DNA from: a virus
Length of the DNA: 27,068 bases
Reading direction: 5' to 3' (one strand)
IMG/VR virus record: IMGVR_UViG_3300006793_000217
Span: 1 to 27,068 of that record
The first letter of the stretch is position 1, and each line of letters opens with the position of its first letter. Shown here in pieces: positions 23,578 through 27,068 of this stretch. The translations under genes and the position numbers were made by a program. Under the pieces are notes generated by a model that was given only the letters and a program-made list of their open reading frames with translations, was not told the DNA's origin and did not search any database.

Positions 23578-25851
23578 ATGACTATCCCTACAGGCACAGG
23601 AAAAGCTTCGTTTAAACTTGCGGCGATGGATACTATAGATGCTGGAAGTGCTGCAAAATCTATGCGTGAGGCTGGACTGTCCCCTCACGAGTTCGAGGGA
23701 ATCGCTAATAGCTTCATATATCGCCCCAGAGGACCCCAGAGCTCCGAGGGATGGCTCTTAGTCAACAGACATGACTTAGATAGGGCTTTTCCTTCAATGC
23801 TCGGAGAAGGCTTCCTGAGCGAATCTCAGGAAGACTCATATAAATCATACACTTGGAATGAAGGAAGCGTCGGAACTCTTCATATTAAAAATGATCCCAC
23901 ATCCTTTGGCGCAGTAGATCCTGCAGCACAGACTGACATAGACATTTCAGTAATAGTTGAAAGTGCGTACTGCATTACGGGTGTTCCTAAACCAGATGCG
24001 TATACTTACCCCAGCTATGGCTATGAGAGAGACAAATTCTCAGAGCAGATGAATGCCAGTACTAATGCGTGGGACATGCAATTATGTGTGGTACATTTAG
24101 TAGATAAGAGATGGTATAACGTGGGCGAGCACGGTAGTGGTTCTAAGAAGAATGAATGCACCATGCTTCAGCATTATTTACCTAGACGTTTTCTTTATGA
24201 AGATGAAAGTTTTGAGGCTGCGGATGAGATCAACTATGGTACAAACCTAACCGCTCCCGTCGACGTGGAAGAACCGTATGGTTATGCATCTTTATTTAAA
24301 TCGCTACTGAGCGAGTTGGATTTGACTTACGATGAGAGCATAGACCAGACAGGTGCTGACTATCCAACCCTGTGTAGGAACATCTCGTTAGTAGGATTAG
24401 ACCCGTATCGATGTTTGTGGGAACTCTTAGATGAGATAAGCCATACTATAATTTTTGATCTGATTGATCAAAGTTCCGCTTATGGCAATGACATCAGTGT
24501 TGTTCCTAAAGGGTCGAACGATGCCAACACATTATTGGAGAGAAATACCTATAAGAATTTAAATCTACTAACAGAGATCTCAAATGATGTCCGACCTAAA
24601 CGAGGGAACGTATCCTATTCAATCCTCTTTCCTTTAGAATCGGGAAACCATGGCTACCCCCTAAAGGCAACTGAAAATAGTTTGACTGGGCATCGCCCTA
24701 CTTATTTTAAGGTAGACGTCGTAACCGTCGGTCAATCCACTGACACAGGAATGTACGGTTTTACCACGAATGCTGGATCTGGATACTCAGCTGAAGACTA
24801 CGACATGGCAGTTTTGTATGGAGCCGAATCGATTCCATACGGATATAATACCCCCCACTATGGTAACAGGGGCAATGCAATTAAGGGGAGACTTTTTGTT
24901 CGAAATAAGAAAGGTGAAACTTCTAAGGAATTAATGAGTGGTGGTCAAGCTCACTCTAGTACTGCGAGTGTATGGGGGTCGTTTACTGAAGGTTATGGGG
25001 GATCAACAAACCATCAAGAAATCCTAGATCACGCAAAAGAACTAGCAGTTCTTCGGGCTAAACAAGATCATTTCGAAAGTAAAGGTAAAATGATCATTGA
25101 TGAAACCTATATTGGATTTCTAAAGTTCTCTGCCACTAAGGATCTGTCTGCAATCATATGGAGCGATTTAGGAGATGGAGCCTCAACCCGAATTATAAAT
25201 CGACCTTTCGCAGAGGATAGGGACTCACGCAGTTCTTCACCACCAAATTTTCCCGCACCGCCCAAAGTCGAACATGTGCATATTAATGAATTCCCCCCAT
25301 CGCATTTTCACGATGATCTCAGACAGATGGTTTATCCTTATGTCACGGGTTCAGGCATTTGTAAAGAGGACGAGACGTTTTTTGCAGACCTTCAGACGTA
25401 TCGAAGCGGTATGACTGGTGGGGTCCCACCAGTAGCCTCATCACCCGGAGAAGACGTGATAGGGACAGTAAAGGTGAAGAATAAATCAAAAATTCCCTTA
25501 ATATCCTGTACATTAGCTGGTGAATCTCTTTGGGGAACGGAAGTAGAAATATTCTGGAATCGTTATCAAGAAGAGTGGCAGTGCTATTACTATCCCCCAA
25601 CCATTCTTGCAATTGGCGGTATGATACAATATGTCAATGATGATAATGAGTACGAATCGACTGGTGTGAGCACAGAGGCGATTACTTCGGTTGGCGAGAT
25701 ATTTGGTATTAAGACAGTGGTTGGTGATGGTTCGGAGCATATAGGTTATAGCTATTTAGGTTCTGATGGAGGTAGTGGTGGGCACTCAACAAAGACCTTA
25801 TACTTCAGAACAATTGGTGGTTCGTACATAAGATTTAAAGACAACTACTAG
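23578..25851 (+). CDS. Large structural protein, possible tail hub/baseplate
   Basis: The 757-aa protein is mixed alpha/beta. Its middle has YASLFKSLLSELDLTY and CRNISLVGLDPYRCLWELLDEI, a helical pattern seen around gp27-like hub domains, and its C-terminal third is beta-rich with His-rich linkers (VEHVHINEFPPSHFHDD). No catalytic motif is recognised. It is the last plus-strand gene, ending 12 nt before a terminator-like hairpin. A tail-tip, hub or receptor-binding role is inferred from size, composition and position. Confidence 0.5.
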   Translation: MTIPTGTGKASFKLAAMDTIDAGSAAKSMREAGLSPHEFEGIANSFIYRPRGPQSSEGWLLVNRHDLDRAFPSMLGEGFLSESQEDSYKSYTWNEGSVGTLHIKNDPTSFGAVDPAAQTDIDISVIVESAYCITGVPKPDAYTYPSYGYERDKFSEQMNASTNAWDMQLCVVHLVDKRWYNVGEHGSGSKKNECTMLQHYLPRRFLYEDESFEAADEINYGTNLTAPVDVEEPYGYASLFKSLLSELDLTYDESIDQTGADYPTLCRNISLVGLDPYRCLWELLDEISHTIIFDLIDQSSAYGNDISVVPKGSNDANTLLERNTYKNLNLLTEISNDVRPKRGNVSYSILFPLESGNHGYPLKATENSLTGHRPTYFKVDVVTVGQSTDTGMYGFTTNAGSGYSAEDYDMAVLYGAESIPYGYNTPHYGNRGNAIKGRLFVRNKKGETSKELMSGGQAHSSTASVWGSFTEGYGGSTNHQEILDHAKELAVLRAKQDHFESKGKMIIDETYIGFLKFSATKDLSAIIWSDLGDGASTRIINRPFAEDRDSRSSSPPNFPAPPKVEHVHINEFPPSHFHDDLRQMVYPYVTGSGICKEDETFFADLQTYRSGMTGGVPPVASSPGEDVIGTVKVKNKSKIPLISCTLAGESLWGTEVEIFWNRYQEEWQCYYYPPTILAIGGMIQYVNDDNEYESTGVSTEAITSVGEIFGIKTVVGDGSEHIGYSYLGSDGGSGGHSTKTLYFRTIGGSYIRFKDNY

Positions 25852-25862
25852 GGGACAAAAAA

Positions 25863-25901
25863 AGACCCCCGAGGAGGAGTCAAGAGAATCCTCGGAGGTC
25901 T
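25863..25901 (-). terminator. Terminator for the minus-strand genes
   Basis: AGACCCCCGAGGA (25863-25875) pairs with TCCTCGGAGGTCT (25889-25901) over 13 bp with one mismatch and a 13-nt loop. A run of seven A lies at 25857-25863, so a minus-strand transcript ends in a U-run after the stem. On the plus strand no T-run follows, so it best terminates transcription from the right-hand unit. Confidence 0.78.
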
Positions 25902-25946
25902 AATACGAACCGAACCACCTGTATTATGACTATTCAGTCTAACTTG

Positions 25947-26030
25947 TCAAATGGCTCTTTCAATCAAATACCCTATTATTAACGCTAGAGTACATAGCAA
26001 AGCTCCTTTAATTTGTTCTTTTTTATTCAT
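25947..26030 (-). CDS. 27-aa hydrophobic membrane micro-protein
   Basis: This tiny frame runs from ATG at 26030 to TGA at 25947-25949. It encodes a short basic start (MNKKEQIK) then a single hydrophobic helix (GALLCTLALIIGYLIERAI). Its start overlaps the stop of the zinc-ribbon gene (ATGAATAA), typical of phage coupling. There is only a weak ribosome-binding site. No function is known; chance is possible at this length. Confidence 0.4.
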   Translation of the reverse strand: MNKKEQIKGALLCTLALIIGYLIERAI

Positions 26031-26373
26031 AGGTTTTCTCACAGCCTCCACAAAGTTGAAGTTCTCCTGCAGCTAACAATACTCCACACTTCAAGCATTG
26101 TTTGCCATTAGGTTTATTTTCTAGATTAGACATAAGAGCTCGCTGTTTTTCCTGCTGTCTCTTAAACACCTCAGGATCACAGAATTCCGCTATACGTCTA
26201 TTTGTTTGCATTAACGCTCGTATCAATCTCTTTTCTAGATTGTACGTACTCCAATACTCCCGAACATCTTCTTCAGATATATCTTCCATGACATCAATAT
26301 TGGCAGAACGTAATTCAAACTCTACACATATCTCATCCATGAGGTCGAAGATTGCACTTAATTTATCTTGCAT
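26023..26373 (-). CDS. Zinc-ribbon protein of unknown function
   Basis: The 116-aa protein is helical and charged over residues 1-90 and ends with a zinc-ribbon pair, CLKCGVLL and LCGGCEKTYE. The coiled helical N-terminus and C-terminal Cys4 ribbon suggest a nucleic-acid- or protein-binding regulator. ATG 26373 has AAAGGA 9 nt upstream. It is downstream of the helicase on the same strand, separated by a 205-nt structured gap. No family recognised. Confidence 0.65.
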   Translation of the reverse strand: MQDKLSAIFDLMDEICVEFELRSANIDVMEDISEEDVREYWSTYNLEKRLIRALMQTNRRIAEFCDPEVFKRQQEKQRALMSNLENKPNGKQCLKCGVLLAAGELQLCGGCEKTYE

Positions 26374-26411
26374 AGTTTAGGTTCCTTTAAAAAAGTTACG
26401 TAGTAAAAGTG

Positions 26412-26572
26412 AGCAGTGTTTAATCACCGTACTCAGGGTGAGGACCTTACATGAGTATAAACGAACTAAGGAGGTTCCTCATATAAGGTAACAGGGGTTA
26501 CAAAGCCACTCACTGCTAGGCTCTCCTTGTGGGCGTGACAATCATGAAAAAACTCCCACTATAGGCAAGGAG
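26412..26572 (-). ncRNA. Structured noncoding stretch, possible ncRNA or leader
   Basis: This gap between two minus-strand genes folds by eye into several helices. An outer helix, AGCAGTG (26412-26418) with CACTGCT (26511-26517), encloses three: TCACC/GGTGA (26424-26428/26437-26441), a long helix (26444-26455 with 26478-26489, 12 bp), and GTAAC/GTTAC (26488-26492/26497-26501, which overlaps the long helix by 2 nt). A separate helix pairs 26523-26529 with 26566-26572. In the long helix the single non-Watson-Crick position is a G-U pair only if minus-strand RNA is made, and a C-A mismatch on the plus strand, so minus is favoured. It is not a canonical tRNA. It may be a leader for the zinc-ribbon gene. 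Confidence 0.4.
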
Positions 26573-26578
26573 TGTCCA

Positions 26579-27068
26579 TTACTCTCCCTCCATAAATACT
26601 AAGGTATTCATGCTGCGTGTCATCGCAACATATTTGATATTAAATTCTTGACTAATTTCCCATTCGAGTTTCGCCATGGGGTGGGGCATCTTTTCTGGGT
26701 TAGAAATATACACAGTCTCTGCCTCTAATCCCTTGGCACGATGTACGCTCGATAGAAGCACCTTGGACTTAGGTCCACCCTTTGCGTTATCAGAAAATAG
26801 ATTTTCGATACGATTAACGACATCTTGAACTGTTTCCAATCCTTCCGAGATAGCCTGTATACATAAAGTTCTATCGATAATCATTTCGTACTGAGATTCG
26901 CTGACTCGAGCGTTCAATGCTTTCTTGTCCAACCGAGCCATCTCCTTTACGTGATACTCATGGAGCTTAGTAGTGAAAGCTAAGATATCTGTAGATAGAT
27001 TACCTTTGACTAACTTCTTACAAAGAGCAGCAAGTGATGTACCGATATCCCTACCTTGGATCGTGACC
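26579..27068 (-). CDS. UvrD/Rep-like (SF1) helicase, C-terminal part, runs off the window
   Basis: The frame is open from the window edge to a stop at 26579-26581. Visible conserved motifs are GRDIGTSLAAL near the upstream end, KVLLSSVHRAKGLEAETVYI (motif V region with the H-R-A-K-G-L-E element) and YVAMTRSMNTLVF (motif VI with the catalytic Arg). These are characteristic of UvrD/Rep-type 3'-5' helicases used in replication or repair. The Walker A and motif II region lie beyond the window, so ATP binding cannot be confirmed here. An internal ATG at 26941 is likely not the start. Confidence 0.82.
   Translation of the reverse strand, partial: VTIQGRDIGTSLAALCKKLVKGNLSTDILAFTTKLHEYHVKEMARLDKKALNARVSESQYEMIIDRTLCIQAISEGLETVQDVVNRIENLFSDNAKGGPKSKVLLSSVHRAKGLEAETVYISNPEKMPHPMAKLEWEISQEFNIKYVAMTRSMNTLVFMEGE

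Noticed and set aside
26412-26517. Possible tRNA: 7-bp outer helix with several inner helices
   Set aside because: The element is too long, the inner stems have the wrong sizes and loops, and no T-loop consensus is visible on either strand.
1-27068. CRISPR arrays, insertion sequences, integrase or attachment sites
   Set aside because: No regularly spaced repeats, transposase or integrase motifs were seen. The only tandem repeats are in-frame within the 1031-aa gene.

Overview
This window is a late (structural) region of a tailed double-stranded DNA phage (Caudoviricetes), most likely a siphovirus-type virion. The evidence is a large terminase, a Mu-like portal, a lambda-type capsid protein plus decoration protein, a string of connector genes, a tape-measure candidate, and a pair of tail-assembly chaperone reading frames joined by a probable -1 frameshift. 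Genes are tightly packed with ATGA/TAATG overlaps. Nothing identifies the host, and no integrase, repressor, tRNA or recognisable endolysin is present.

Layout. 1-1.05 kb: four small genes, including a holin-like membrane protein. 1.1-3.2 kb: a staphylococcal-nuclease-like enzyme, a DUF3310-like protein and the large terminase. 3.2-5.75 kb: a minus-strand cassette of three genes (CBM-like structural protein, calcineurin-like phosphoesterase, small membrane protein), read toward the terminase. 5.75-5.9 kb: a divergent control region with a perfect 12-bp inverted repeat. 5.9-9.2 kb: head operon (protease/scaffold, decoration protein, major capsid protein), closed by a strong terminator. 9.3-14.5 kb: small genes (one a 46-aa CPxC protein), then surface/fibre-like beta proteins, including a 1031-aa beta-helix protein with about 20 degenerate 23-residue repeats. 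14.5-17.6 kb: head-tail connectors, a Cys-rich protein and a tail-tube candidate. 17.6-22.3 kb: tape-measure candidate, a large tail protein, and the frameshifting chaperone pair. 22.3-25.85 kb: portal and a second large hub-like protein. 25.86-27.07 kb: a minus-strand transcription unit with the 3' part of a UvrD-like helicase, a structured noncoding stretch, a zinc-ribbon protein and a tiny membrane ORF, ending in a terminator. It probably belongs to the replication/early module.

How it works together: TerL packages DNA through the portal into a shell of capsid and decoration protein shaped by the protease/scaffold. The connector genes join the head to a tail tube whose length is set by the tape measure with the G/GT-like chaperones. 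The hub-like and repeat-rich proteins would form the tail tip and surface fibres. The gene order is unusual: the portal lies about 19 kb downstream of TerL and after the tail genes, the chaperones follow rather than precede the tape-measure candidate, and fibre-like genes sit between capsid and connectors.
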